Source: JBLNBU01 sp050260215
GTDB taxonomy: Bacteria > Pseudomonadota > Alphaproteobacteria > Rhodospirillales > Magnetospirillaceae
NCBI GenBank assembly: GCA_050260215.1
Contig: JBLNBU010000276.1
Coordinates: 1 to 18,321 of the forward strand
Direction: 5' to 3'
Length of the DNA stretch: 18,321 nucleotides
Each line of letters begins with the position of its first letter. Position 1 is the stretch's first letter. Positions 7,049-14,783 of the stretch are shown here, piece after piece. Under the pieces are notes generated by a model, which saw only the letters and a program-made list of their open reading frames with translations, searched no databases and had not been told where the DNA came from. The position numbers and the translations under genes were made by a program.

Positions 7049-8191
7049 TTACACTTCGATCTTGTTGATACCGTCGGCACTCAGCACGTGGCCGCAGCCG
7101 AGGCGCCGAGCTTCGGCGGCGGTATCGGCCACCGTCTCCAGCCCTGCGATGGTGACCCAGCCCTGGGCGCGGAACGCCTGCGCCCATGCCTTGGGCGTGC
7201 CGGCAGGAACGAACACCCGCTCGGCCGGCCTGGGGCCCGGCAGGGCCGCCAGCACCGCGTCCATGAACAAGGTGGCGCCGGTGGCCGGTTCGGCACCGCC
7301 GGCAAGGTAGCGGCCACCGCGGCCCAGCTCGCCGCTCGACGAGCGGGCGAACAGGGTGAAGCTGACACCGGTATGATACTCGAAACCGCGGTTCTCGACC
7401 GGATCGATGGTGATGGTCAAGTCGGGCGCGGCGGCGCGCACCAGCTTGACCACCGCGGCCAGGCGGTCGCGCTCGGCGGCGGCCGCCGCCGGCAGTTGGA
7501 GCGCGGTAAGCCGGACCATCGCCCGATCCACCGGGCCGACGGCGTTGATCAGGGCGCCCAGGGTGTCGGCGACCGGCCCGCCATGCTCGGCGACGCCGGC
7601 CGCGTCCTTGTGGTCGAGCGCCTCGCGCAGGCGGTCGGCGTTCGCCCCCTCGATCCCGCGCGCGGCGAACAGCGCCGGCACCAGTGTGGGCAGCGACAGG
7701 TCGACAGAGACGCCGACGGCGCCCAGTTCGCTCAAGGCCTCGGCGGCCAGCACCAGGACTTCGGCGTCGGCGCCGGCGGCGTCGCTGCCGATCAGCTCGA
7801 TGCCGGCCTGGCCGAACTGGCGTTCGGGCCGCAGTTGGGAGCCCTTCACCCGCAGCACCTGACCGGCATAGGACAGCCGCAAGGGCCGCGGCGCCTGGGC
7901 CATGCGGGTGGTGGCGATGCGGGCGATCTGCGGGGTGATGTCGGCGCGCAAGCCCATCATGCGCTGGGTCAGCGGGTCCATGACCCGGAAGGTCTGCGCC
8001 GCGGTGGCGGCGCCGGTCCCGTCGAACAGCGAATCCTCGAACTCGATCAGCGGCGGCTTGACCCGATCGTATCCCTGGGCGCCGAAATGGTTGAGCAACC
8101 GCTCGCCGACCGCGGCCTCGTGGGCGGCGTCGGGTGGCAGGATGTCGCGCAGGCCGGCGGGCAGCAACGCCCGGTTGGCGTAATCGGTCAT
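7049..8191 (-). CDS. hisZ: ATP phosphoribosyltransferase regulatory subunit
   Basis: A 380-residue class II aminoacyl-tRNA synthetase paralogue. HisZ partners the short form of HisG to make the first enzyme of histidine synthesis and carries the histidine feedback site. Motif 2-like sequence RPLRLSYAGQVLR (102-114), RQFGQAGIELIG (124-135), LRADITPQIAR (81-91), and RGFEYHTG with GRGGRY further on show the HisRS fold. The C-terminal anticodon-binding domain of a true HisRS is not evident and the protein is shorter than HisRS (about 420 residues), which favours HisZ. The ATG at 8191 is preferred over an in-frame codon 18 residues upstream because homologous proteins begin just before the LLPAGLRDILPP stretch. 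No hisG lies in the window. It heads the hisZ-purA pair. Confidence 0.93.
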   Translation of the reverse strand: MTDYANRALLPAGLRDILPPDAAHEAAVGERLLNHFGAQGYDRVKPPLIEFEDSLFDGTGAATAAQTFRVMDPLTQRMMGLRADITPQIARIATTRMAQAPRPLRLSYAGQVLRVKGSQLRPERQFGQAGIELIGSDAAGADAEVLVLAAEALSELGAVGVSVDLSLPTLVPALFAARGIEGANADRLREALDHKDAAGVAEHGGPVADTLGALINAVGPVDRAMVRLTALQLPAAAAAERDRLAAVVKLVRAAAPDLTITIDPVENRGFEYHTGVSFTLFARSSSGELGRGGRYLAGGAEPATGATLFMDAVLAALPGPRPAERVFVPAGTPKAWAQAFRAQGWVTIAGLETVADTAAEARRLGCGHVLSADGINKIEV

Positions 8192-8250
8192 CGGGTCACC
8201 TGGATCTGGAAACGGGCTTGGGTGGGGCCCGATCATCCTGAGCAACAGCC

Positions 8251-8279
8251 GATGTAGCGCGTTTGCCCCCCGACGGCAA
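8251..8279 (-). promoter_or_regulatory. Candidate hisZ-purA promoter with overlapping dyad
   Basis: On the minus strand TTGCCG (8279-8274) is separated by 17 bases from TACATC (8256-8251), a modest match to a sigma-70 promoter about 60 bases before hisZ. The -35 lies inside a perfect inverted repeat, GTTTGCC (8261-8267) with GGCAAAC (8275-8281). This dyad could act as an operator, or could be a second hairpin in the tail of the chemoreceptor transcript. Confidence 0.3.
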
Positions 8280-8291
8280 ACATGAAATATG

Positions 8292-8317
8292 CGCCGGCAG
8301 CGTCAGAACTGCCGGCG
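8292..8317 (-). terminator. Hairpin at the end of the chemoreceptor gene
   Basis: CGCCGGCAG (8292-8300) pairs perfectly with CTGCCGGCG (8309-8317) over an 8-base loop that contains the chemoreceptor stop codon. The minus-strand sequence after it (GCATATTTCATG) is only weakly T-rich, so intrinsic termination is possible but not certain. Confidence 0.4.
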
Positions 8318-9691
8318 GTTGGTCAGCTGGTCCAGGCAGGACAGCACGCCCTTGGATGCCTCGGCCACCTTCTGGATGCACTCCAGCGCCCCTTCCAGGT
8401 CGCCGTTGCGGAAAAGGGTGGCGGCCTCGATGCCGTACTGGTGGACCAGGCGGTGGGGCTCTTCCAGCGCCGCCATGGCGGGATGGGCGCGCAAGGCGGG
8501 GTCGGCCAGGCCGCCGACCCACCGGCCCAGGCGGCACTGGGTGTGGTCGGACAGCTCGGACGGGTTCAGGCTTTCACGGCCCACCAGCATGTCGGCCAGG
8601 CGCTTGCGCCAGATGACGTGGTCGGACTTGGCGATGTGGATGGTGGCGTCCTCGATCTCCAGCTGGGCCATGTCGCCCAGTGTGCGCGAGATGACCTTGG
8701 CCGAGCGGTCCATGACGTCGACCACCTCGGCGATGGCGGCGACATTGCGGCCGGCCATGCGGGCGATGGCGCCCACCCCTTCCGACACCTCCTGCGAGGC
8801 CGAGGTCTGCTGGGTCAGGATGGCGGCGATGTCGGCCATCTTGGTCGACACGCTTTCCACCTGGTCGGCCATGCGCCGCATGCCGTCGCCGGTATCGGAA
8901 ATGACCGCCTGACCCTGTTCGACCGCGCGGGCGCCGTCTTCCATGGACGAGACGATGGAGGCCATCTCGGTGCGCAGGGTTTCGATGCGCGACCGGATGT
9001 CGACGGTGGCGCGCGCCGTCTGGTTGGCCAGGGTCTTGACCTCGCCGGCGACCACGGCGAAGCCCTTGCCGGCCTCGCCGGCGCGTGCCGCCTCGATGGT
9101 GGCGTTCAAGGCCAGCAGGTTGGTCTGCTTGGCGATGGCCTCGATCTGGTTGACGATGTCGCCGATCTGCACCGAGGCCTGGGCCAGGTTGTCGACCTTG
9201 GCGGCGGCGTCCTGCACCGCATGGGCGATCGCCTGCATGGTCTGCACCGCCTGGTCGGCGGCGGCCTGGCCCTCGGCCGCGGCCGAGCGGGCGGAAACCG
9301 CGTCGTCGGCAGCGGACGACGAATTGCGCGCGATCTCGCCGACGCTGGCCACCAGTTCCTCGGCGGCGGCGGCGATGGCCTGGCTACGCGAGTCCACCTC
9401 GGAGATGTCGCGCATCATGGTGGCGGTGTCGGTGACCGCCTCGTTGATGTTCATGGACATCTCGACGTTGCGGGTCAGCTCGGCCAGGGCGCGCCCTTCC
9501 AGCTGGCGGGCCACCGCCTTGATCTTGGTGGTCACCGGGCAGGTGCCGTCGGGCACCGACTGGTACCGACCGGCGAGCAGCAGGTCCAGCGCCGCCTCGA
9601 TTTCGGCCATGCGTGACGGCTCGACCCCGGCTTCATCCTGCGACATGGGCGAGGCGGCCAGACGCCCCGCCACCCTGGACAGCATGTTCAT
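8303..9691 (-). CDS. Soluble methyl-accepting chemotaxis protein with C-terminal CZB zinc-binding domain
   Basis: A 462-residue cytoplasmic chemoreceptor that should signal to CheA through CheW. No hydrophobic helix is present, so it is not membrane-anchored. Residues about 28-75 form a short N-terminal region with a PDGTCPVTTKI stretch. The MCP coiled coil runs from about 75 to 345, with its highly conserved hairpin tip at 186-222 (IAKQTNLLALNATIEAARAG and onward). The CZB domain occupies about 350-450; likely zinc ligands are His358 (HVIW), Cys386 (CRLGRW), His413 and His417. CZB domains sense zinc or, through its release, oxidants such as hypochlorite in other bacteria. The start at 9691 is chosen because GGGGGGA lies 3 bases upstream on the minus strand and an in-frame extension to 9835 would run through the serA terminator. 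The ligand here is inferred. Confidence 0.93.
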   Translation of the reverse strand: MNMLSRVAGRLAASPMSQDEAGVEPSRMAEIEAALDLLLAGRYQSVPDGTCPVTTKIKAVARQLEGRALAELTRNVEMSMNINEAVTDTATMMRDISEVDSRSQAIAAAAEELVASVGEIARNSSSAADDAVSARSAAAEGQAAADQAVQTMQAIAHAVQDAAAKVDNLAQASVQIGDIVNQIEAIAKQTNLLALNATIEAARAGEAGKGFAVVAGEVKTLANQTARATVDIRSRIETLRTEMASIVSSMEDGARAVEQGQAVISDTGDGMRRMADQVESVSTKMADIAAILTQQTSASQEVSEGVGAIARMAGRNVAAIAEVVDVMDRSAKVISRTLGDMAQLEIEDATIHIAKSDHVIWRKRLADMLVGRESLNPSELSDHTQCRLGRWVGGLADPALRAHPAMAALEEPHRLVHQYGIEAATLFRNGDLEGALECIQKVAEASKGVLSCLDQLTNRRQF

Positions 9692-9737
9692 GAATCCCCC
9701 CACTACCCTTTCGGAGGCGGCCCTCTCCACCCCAGCC

Positions 9738-9773
9738 AACCATTGACCATACCTTGGGTTAAGCAATGGTTTA
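9738..9773 (-). promoter_or_regulatory. Candidate CtrA-type site and long-spaced dyad upstream of the chemoreceptor
   Basis: On the minus strand, TAAACCATTGCTTAA (9773-9759) differs at one base of the two half-sites from the CtrA consensus TTAA-N7-TTAA and contains the favoured CCAT after the first half. AACCATTG (9738-9745) is repeated in inverted form as CAATGGTT (9764-9771) with 18 bases between. The sites lie 47-82 bases before the chemoreceptor ATG. CtrA controls motility and chemotaxis genes in several Rhodospirillales, so the context fits, but binding is inferred. Confidence 0.45.
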
Positions 9774-9796
9774 CGCGGAATAGGAGAGAAACGCAA

Positions 9797-9825
9797 ACGG
9801 CCCGCAGCGAAGCGCTGCAGGCCGT
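9797..9825 (-). terminator. Intrinsic terminator of serA
   Basis: On the minus strand ACGGCC-T-GCAGCG pairs with CGCTGC-G-GGCCGT over a 3-base loop, giving a 13-pair stem with one T-G wobble, followed by TTGCGTTTCTC. The wobble becomes a C/A mismatch on the plus strand, so the stem is best formed in minus-strand RNA. It starts 20 bases after the serA stop. Confidence 0.8.
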
Positions 9826-9845
9826 CCGACGGCAATGGGAAAAGA

Positions 9846-11423
9846 TCAGAACTGCAGCGTGTGGGCGTTGACCACCTGCGGCAGGGCGCGGACCTTGTCC
9901 AGCAGCTCGGGCCCGACCGGCTGGTCGACCTGGGTCAACAAGATGGCGTCGCCGCCGGCCTCGGCGCGGCCGAGGTGGAAGGTGGCGATGTTGACGCCGT
10001 GCTGGCCGAGCAAGGTGCCCAGCGCGCCGATGAAGCCCGGCTTGTCCTGGTTGGTGACGTAAAGCATGTTCGGGCCCAGCTCGGCCTCGATGGGGATGCC
10101 CTTGATCTCGACGATGCGGGGCTTGTCGCCGCCGAACAGGGTGCCGGCCACCGAACGCTCGCGCACGTCGGTGGTGACCGACAGGCGGATCATGGTGTGG
10201 TAGTCGCCCTCGCGGTCGTTGCGGACCTCGGACACCTCCACATTGCGGTCCTTGGCGATCACCGGCGCGTTGACCATGTTGACCGCCTCGACCATGGGCT
10301 TGAGCAGACCTTCCAGGATCATGGCCGTCAGCGGCTTGGTGTTGAGCCCGGCGACGTGGCCGAGATACTCGATCTTGACCGACTTCAGCGCGTTTTCGGT
10401 CAGCTGGCCGGCGAAGCTGCCCAGCTGGCCGGCAAGCTTCATGTAGGGCTTGAGCTTGGGTGCGTCCTCGGCCGAAACCGACGGCATGTTGAGCGCATTG
10501 GTGACCGCGCCGGTCAGCAGGTAGTCGGCCATCTGCTCGGCCACCTGCAAGGCGACGTTCTCCTGGGCCTCGGTGGTCGAGGCGCCCAGATGCGGGGTGC
10601 ACACCACCTTGTCCATGCCGAACAGGTTGTTGTCCTTGGCCGGCTCGACTTCGAAGACGTCAAGGGCCGCCGCGGCCACCTGGCCCGACTCGATCGCCGC
10701 CTTGAGGTCGGCTTCCACCACCAGGCCGCCGCGGGCACAGTTGATGATGCGCACGCCCTTCTTCATCTTGGCCATGGCCTTGGCGTCGATGATGTTGCGG
10801 GTGGCCGAGGTCAGCGGGGTGTGCAAGGTGATGAAGTCGGCGCGCGGGAACAGCTCGTCCAGCTCGACCTTCTCGATGCCAAGGTCCTTGGCGCGCTCGG
10901 CCGACAGGAACGGGTCGTAGGCGACGACCTTCATCTTCAGGCCCATGGCGCGGTCGGCGACGATGGCGCCGATGTTGCCGCAGCCGACGATGCCCAGAGT
11001 CTTGCCGGTCAGCTCGATGCCCATGAACTTGGATTTTTCCCACTTGCCGGCATGGGTCGAGGCATTGGCCTGCGGGATGTCGCGGGCCAGCGCGAACATC
11101 AGGGCGATGGCGTGCTCGGCGGTGGTGATGGAATTGCCGAAGGGCGTGTTCATGACCACGATGCCGCGCGCGGTGGCGGCGGGCACATCGACGTTGTCGA
11201 CGCCGATGCCGGCGCGCCCGACCACCTTCAGGTTGGTGGCGGCAGCCAGGATCTCGGCGGTGACCTTGGTGTTGGAGCGGATGGCCAGGCCGTCGTACTG
11301 GCCGACGATGGCCTTGAGCTCGTCCGGCGCCAGGCCGACCTTGACGTCGGTCTCGATGCCGCGGTCCTTGAAGATCTGGACGGCGGCGGGGCTGAGCTTA
11401 TCGCTGATCAGAACCTTGGGCAT
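9846..11423 (-). CDS. serA: D-3-phosphoglycerate dehydrogenase
   Basis: A 525-residue cytosolic NAD-dependent enzyme that oxidises 3-phosphoglycerate to 3-phosphohydroxypyruvate, the first step of serine synthesis. The nucleotide-binding motif GCGNIG is at 148-152, with Asp170 at the end of the next strand favouring NAD. Catalytic residues are Arg231 (CARGG), Glu260 (VFEVEP) and His278 (PHLGAST), with the spacing of the human enzyme. The C-terminal part has the additional ASB domain (about 320-450) and an ACT domain from about 453 (NMLYVTNQDKPGFIGALG). This is the long type 1 form also found in Mycobacterium and mammals; serine feedback through the ACT/ASB region is likely but not shown. GGGGGAG stands 10 bases before the ATG. 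It lies 70 bases downstream of serC on the same strand and ends at a good terminator. Confidence 0.98.
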   Translation of the reverse strand: MPKVLISDKLSPAAVQIFKDRGIETDVKVGLAPDELKAIVGQYDGLAIRSNTKVTAEILAAATNLKVVGRAGIGVDNVDVPAATARGIVVMNTPFGNSITTAEHAIALMFALARDIPQANASTHAGKWEKSKFMGIELTGKTLGIVGCGNIGAIVADRAMGLKMKVVAYDPFLSAERAKDLGIEKVELDELFPRADFITLHTPLTSATRNIIDAKAMAKMKKGVRIINCARGGLVVEADLKAAIESGQVAAAALDVFEVEPAKDNNLFGMDKVVCTPHLGASTTEAQENVALQVAEQMADYLLTGAVTNALNMPSVSAEDAPKLKPYMKLAGQLGSFAGQLTENALKSVKIEYLGHVAGLNTKPLTAMILEGLLKPMVEAVNMVNAPVIAKDRNVEVSEVRNDREGDYHTMIRLSVTTDVRERSVAGTLFGGDKPRIVEIKGIPIEAELGPNMLYVTNQDKPGFIGALGTLLGQHGVNIATFHLGRAEAGGDAILLTQVDQPVGPELLDKVRALPQVVNAHTLQF

Positions 11424-11450
11424 GTACGTCTAACTCCCCCGAATGAAGTT

Positions 11451-11481
11451 CGGGCGCCGCCCCGGTCCGGAGCGGCGCCCG
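11451..11481 (-). promoter_or_regulatory. Strong hairpin between serC and serA
   Basis: CGGGCGCCGC (11451-11460) pairs perfectly with GCGGCGCCCG (11472-11481) around an 11-base loop that itself contains CCGGTCCGG. It stands 12 bases after the serC stop and 27 bases before serA. There is no real T-run after it on the minus strand. It could be a partial terminator or stabiliser that sets the serC:serA ratio. Confidence 0.5.
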
Positions 11482-11493
11482 CTTGTCGTTGTC

Positions 11494-12672
11494 TCAGGCG
11501 ACCTTGGGTTCGAACTCGGCCCGGACCTGGGCGAAGGCCCAGTCCAGCCAGGGCAGCAAGGCCTCGATGTCCTTGGTCTCGACCGTGGCCCCGCCCCACA
11601 CCCGCAGGCCGGGGGGCGCGTCGCGGTAGGCGCCGATGTCGTAGGCGACGCCTTCCTTGTCGAGCAGCGAAACGATCTTCTTGGCCGCGGCCGCCTTGTC
11701 GTCGTCCGACAGCTTGGCGAAGAACGGCGCCTTGATCGCCAGGCAGATCGAGGTGCACGAGCGCACCTTGGCGTCCTTGGCCAGGTTCTCGGCCCAGTCG
11801 GACTTGTCCAGCCAGGCCTGCACCGCCTTGAGGTTGGCTTCCGAGCGGGCGATCAGGGCGGGCAGGCCGCCGATCTGCTCGGACCACTTCAGCGCGTCGA
11901 TCTGGTCCTCGACGGCGATCATCGACGGCGTGTTGATGGTCTCGCCCTTGAAGATGCCTTCCGACAGCTTGCCGCCCGAGGTCAGGCGGAAGATCTTGGG
12001 CAGCGGCCAGGCCGGCTTGTAGGTGGTCAGGCGCTCGACGGCGCGCGGGCTGAGCACCAGCATGCCGTGGGCGCCTTCGCCGCCCAGCACCTTCTGCCAG
12101 GACCAGGTGACCACGTCCAGCTTGTCCCACGGCATCTGCATGGCGAACACCGCGCTGGTGGCGTCGCAGATGGTCAGGCCCTTGCGGCCGGCCTTGATCC
12201 AGTCGCCGTTGGGCACGCGCACGCCGCCGGTGGTGCCGTTCCAGGTGAACACCACGTCGCGGTCGCAGTCGACCTGCCCCAGGTCGGGCAGCTCGCCGTA
12301 GGGGGCGCGGAAGACGCGGACGTCGGACAGCTTCAGCTGCTTGGTCACATCGGTGATCCAGCCGTCGCCGAAGCTTTCCCAAGCCAGCATGTCGACGCCG
12401 CGCTCGCCCAACAGCGACCACAGCGCCATCTCGACGGCGCCGGTGTCGGACGCCGGCACGATGCCGATACGATAGTCGGCAGGAATGCCGAGGATGGCCC
12501 GGGTGCGGTCGATCACCTCTTCCAGGCGGGCCTTGCCGATCTTGGCACGGTGGGACCGGCCGACGGGCGTGGCGGCCAGGGCCTGGACGGACCAGCCGGG
12601 ACGCTTGGCACAGGGACCGGAAGAGAAATTGGGATTGGCAGGCCGAACGGTCGGCCGCGGAAGCTCACTCAT
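11494..12672 (-). CDS. serC: Phosphoserine aminotransferase, rhizobial/Methanosarcina type
   Basis: A 392-residue PLP enzyme of fold type I that converts 3-phosphohydroxypyruvate and glutamate to phosphoserine, the second step of serine synthesis. The PLP lysine is Lys194 (SWQKVLGGEGAHG) and Asp170 (CDATSA) should contact the pyridine nitrogen. The opening PNFSSGPCAKRPGW and the length match the alphaproteobacterial/methanosarcinal branch (the TIGR01365 type, from memory) rather than the E. coli type. The ATG at 12672 is supported by GGAGGG about 8 bases upstream and by a promoter 61-89 bases upstream; a longer open frame to 12837 would contain that promoter. serA follows, so substrate flows between neighbours in one operon. 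No serB phosphatase lies in the window. Confidence 0.97.
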   Translation of the reverse strand: MSELPRPTVRPANPNFSSGPCAKRPGWSVQALAATPVGRSHRAKIGKARLEEVIDRTRAILGIPADYRIGIVPASDTGAVEMALWSLLGERGVDMLAWESFGDGWITDVTKQLKLSDVRVFRAPYGELPDLGQVDCDRDVVFTWNGTTGGVRVPNGDWIKAGRKGLTICDATSAVFAMQMPWDKLDVVTWSWQKVLGGEGAHGMLVLSPRAVERLTTYKPAWPLPKIFRLTSGGKLSEGIFKGETINTPSMIAVEDQIDALKWSEQIGGLPALIARSEANLKAVQAWLDKSDWAENLAKDAKVRSCTSICLAIKAPFFAKLSDDDKAAAAKKIVSLLDKEGVAYDIGAYRDAPPGLRVWGGATVETKDIEALLPWLDWAFAQVRAEFEPKVA

Positions 12673-12732
12673 AAGAAAACCCTCCCTCGCAGAAGGGACG
12701 CGGCGCCGTTGGGGGGCCGTGGCCCGCGCGGG

Positions 12733-12761
12733 AGTGTAGGTGGGGCAGGCAGGGGCGTCAA
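12733..12761 (-). promoter_or_regulatory. Sigma-70-type promoter for serC-serA
   Basis: Minus-strand TTGACG (12761-12756), a 17-base spacer and TACACT (12738-12733) form the best promoter match in the window. Transcription should start near 12726, giving a leader of about 54 bases. A perfect 10-base palindrome CCCGCGCGGG (12723-12732) covers the predicted start and could be an operator or simply GC-rich leader. Confidence 0.65.
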
Positions 12762-12791
12762 CGACGAAACCCCTTGCCCTCCGGACGAACG

Positions 12792-14645
12792 TCACAACCC
12801 CCAGACGAACTTCGCTGCAACCACGAATGTGGCCCACAGCAGCACCACCAAGGGCGCGCCGACCCTGACGTAATCGACGAAGCGGTAGTGGCCCGGCCCC
12901 ATGACCAGCAGGTGGACCTGGTGGCCGATGGGGGTGGCGAACGAGCAGTTGGCCGCCAGTACCGTGGCTACCGCGAACATGTGCGGATCGAACCCCAGCG
13001 ACTGGGCCAGCCCCACCCCGATGGGGGTGAACAGCAGGGCGGTGGCGTTGTGGGACAACAGGTTGGTTGCCACCGCCACCAGGCCGAAATAGGCCGCCAG
13101 CGCCGGCAGGGCGCTGGCCTGGCCCAGGTGTCCGAGCAGGGCGGTGGCAATGAAGGTGGCGCCGCCGGTAACCTCGAGGGCGTGGGACAGCGCCAGGGCG
13201 TTGCCCACCAGCAGCACCACCTTGTAGTCGATGGCGCGGATGGCCTGGCGCGGCGTCAGCGCGCCCCCGATCACCAGCAAGGTGGCGGCGACGAAGGCGG
13301 CGGTGACGATGGGCACCACGCCCAGCGCCGAGGCCCCCACCGCCGCCAGGAACACCGCGGTGGCAAACCGGGTGTGGTGGACCTTGGGCAGCGCCCCGGC
13401 CGAGCCCGAGATCACCACCAGGTCGCGTTCCTCGCGCAGCTGGTCGATCTCGGACCAGCGCCCGACCAGCAGCAGCACGTCGCCCGCCTGCAGGCGGATC
13501 TCGGCCATGGGGTTGCGCATCATGCGCGAGCGGCGCTCGATGCCCAGCACGGTGATGCCGTGGTGGCGCTGCAGGCCCAACTGGTTGACGGTAAAACCGG
13601 TGAAGCGCGAGGTGGGCGGCACCATGGCTTCGACCACCACCTTCTCCTCGGCCGAGGGGTCGCGCTCGCGCAGGCGCTTTGGGGGAACCACCTCGGGCGG
13701 CTCGTCGTCGCCGTTCTCCTCGGGCGGGACCAGCAGGCCGGGATAGCGCCCCGCCGTCTCGGCCAGGGCGCGGCGGTCGCCCGCCACCACCAGCGAATCG
13801 CCCGGCTGCAGCACCAGCTCGTCATAGGGCGGCAGTTCCAGCGCGTCGCCGCGGATGACCAGGTGGACGGTGATCTCGGGCAGGGCGCGGAACTGCCCGG
13901 CCGCCGCCCGCGCGCCCACCAGCGGCGAGCCGGTGGTAACGGTGGCCTGCGACACGAACTGCTTGCCCGACCCCACCGACAGCCGCCCGATGCCGCCGCG
14001 GCGCGGCAGCAGGCGCGGCATCACCACCAGCACATAGGCCGCCCCCACCGCCATCAGCGGCAGCGCCATGGGCGTCTGTTCGAAAAAGCCGAGCGGCCGC
14101 TGGCCGACCGCGATCAGCGCCGACGACACCATCAGGTTGGTCGACGAACCGATCAGCGTGCTGATGCCTCCCAGCACCGCGGCGAAGGACAGGGGCATCA
14201 TCACCCGGCCGGCGGTCAGCCCGACGCGGCCGGCCAGCGCCAGCATGACCGGCATGAACATCACCACCACCGAGGTGTCCGAGATGAACGCCCCGTGCGC
14301 CATCACCGCGAACAGCATGGCCACGATGGTGGCGCGCGGCGGCATGCGCATGCGCACCATGCGGTCGGCCAGGCGGTCGAGCGCCCCCGTCCGCGACAGC
14401 CCCTCGGCCACCACCAGCAGCGCCATCACCGTCAGCAGGGCGGTGTTGCCGAAGCCGGCCAGCAGGGCATCGGGCGAGAGCAGGTTGCGGCCGTCGGGAG
14501 CGGGGACGGGAAAGGCGGCGAACAGCCCCAGTTGCAGGCACAGCAGGACGACCGAGGCCAGCTCGATGGGCACCCACTCGGTGACGTAGAGCACCAGCGC
14601 CAGCCCCAGCAGGCCAAGGGCCATCCACATCTGCGGGTTCTCCAC
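12792..14645 (-). CDS. SLC13/DASS-type anion permease with two central RCK_C domains
   Basis: A 617-residue inner-membrane transporter of the ion-transporter superfamily. Hydrophobic helices fill residues about 6-210 and 425-612. The two family signature hairpins are present: IGSSTN (165-170) and LLSHNATAL (529-537). Between the halves lie two TrkA-C/RCK_C domains, about 235-300 and 335-412, each ending in the typical L-x-x-G-D-x-L-x-V-x-G pattern. Such domains are found in bacterial members linked to sulfate or dicarboxylate uptake. The usual TPxGYQTN near the C-terminus reads TPIGHQVH (571-578), a change in the substrate/sodium region. The substrate is not decided by the sequence. The start is GTG at 14645, preceded by AGGGAGGG at 5-base spacing; ATG codons at residues 6 and 8 are alternatives. 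It ends 119 bases before serC. Confidence 0.88.
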   Translation of the reverse strand: MENPQMWMALGLLGLALVLYVTEWVPIELASVVLLCLQLGLFAAFPVPAPDGRNLLSPDALLAGFGNTALLTVMALLVVAEGLSRTGALDRLADRMVRMRMPPRATIVAMLFAVMAHGAFISDTSVVVMFMPVMLALAGRVGLTAGRVMMPLSFAAVLGGISTLIGSSTNLMVSSALIAVGQRPLGFFEQTPMALPLMAVGAAYVLVVMPRLLPRRGGIGRLSVGSGKQFVSQATVTTGSPLVGARAAAGQFRALPEITVHLVIRGDALELPPYDELVLQPGDSLVVAGDRRALAETAGRYPGLLVPPEENGDDEPPEVVPPKRLRERDPSAEEKVVVEAMVPPTSRFTGFTVNQLGLQRHHGITVLGIERRSRMMRNPMAEIRLQAGDVLLLVGRWSEIDQLREERDLVVISGSAGALPKVHHTRFATAVFLAAVGASALGVVPIVTAAFVAATLLVIGGALTPRQAIRAIDYKVVLLVGNALALSHALEVTGGATFIATALLGHLGQASALPALAAYFGLVAVATNLLSHNATALLFTPIGVGLAQSLGFDPHMFAVATVLAANCSFATPIGHQVHLLVMGPGHYRFVDYVRVGAPLVVLLWATFVVAAKFVWGL

Positions 14646-14677
14646 CCGACCCTCCCTGATTCACAGAATGGGGGCAG

Positions 14678-14707
14678 ATTAATCCATCAATCCACTAGGT
14701 TTGTCTA
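14678..14707 (-). promoter_or_regulatory. Candidate promoter of the SLC13-type transporter gene
   Basis: Minus-strand TAGACA (14707-14702), an 18-base spacer and ATTAAT (14683-14678) form a plausible sigma-70-type promoter in a locally AT-rich gap, placing the transcript start about 25 bases before the GTG start codon. Confidence 0.45.
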
Positions 14708-14769
14708 CTGCTATCGCCGTCGCCGCATGCGGAATATGGGGAGCCGCTGGTGCCCTGCCGCGGTCGTGA

Positions 14770-14775
14770 TATGCT
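14770..14775 (+). promoter_or_regulatory. Possible -10 element giving a leaderless YkgJ-family transcript
   Basis: TATGCT (14770-14775) ends 8 bases before the ATG at 14784, and no Shine-Dalgarno sequence precedes that ATG. If used, transcription would begin at or next to the start codon. The -35 region (CTGGTG at 14747-14752) is weak. Confidence 0.3.
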
Positions 14776-14783
14776 GCGCCGCC

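Noticed and set aside
7049..8191. A histidyl-tRNA synthetase (hisS) in place of hisZ
   Set aside because: The protein is about 40 residues short of HisRS, no clear anticodon-binding domain is visible, and the position directly before purA fits hisZ.
9861..11735. A 624-codon open frame on the plus strand over serA and the end of serC
   Set aside because: It is a shadow of serA, low in complexity and without recognisable motifs.
12774..14783. A long in-frame plus-strand extension upstream of the YkgJ-family gene
   Set aside because: It is antisense to the SLC13-type transporter and reads as His/Gln/Arg/Gly-rich shadow; the real gene begins after the divergent gap at 14784.
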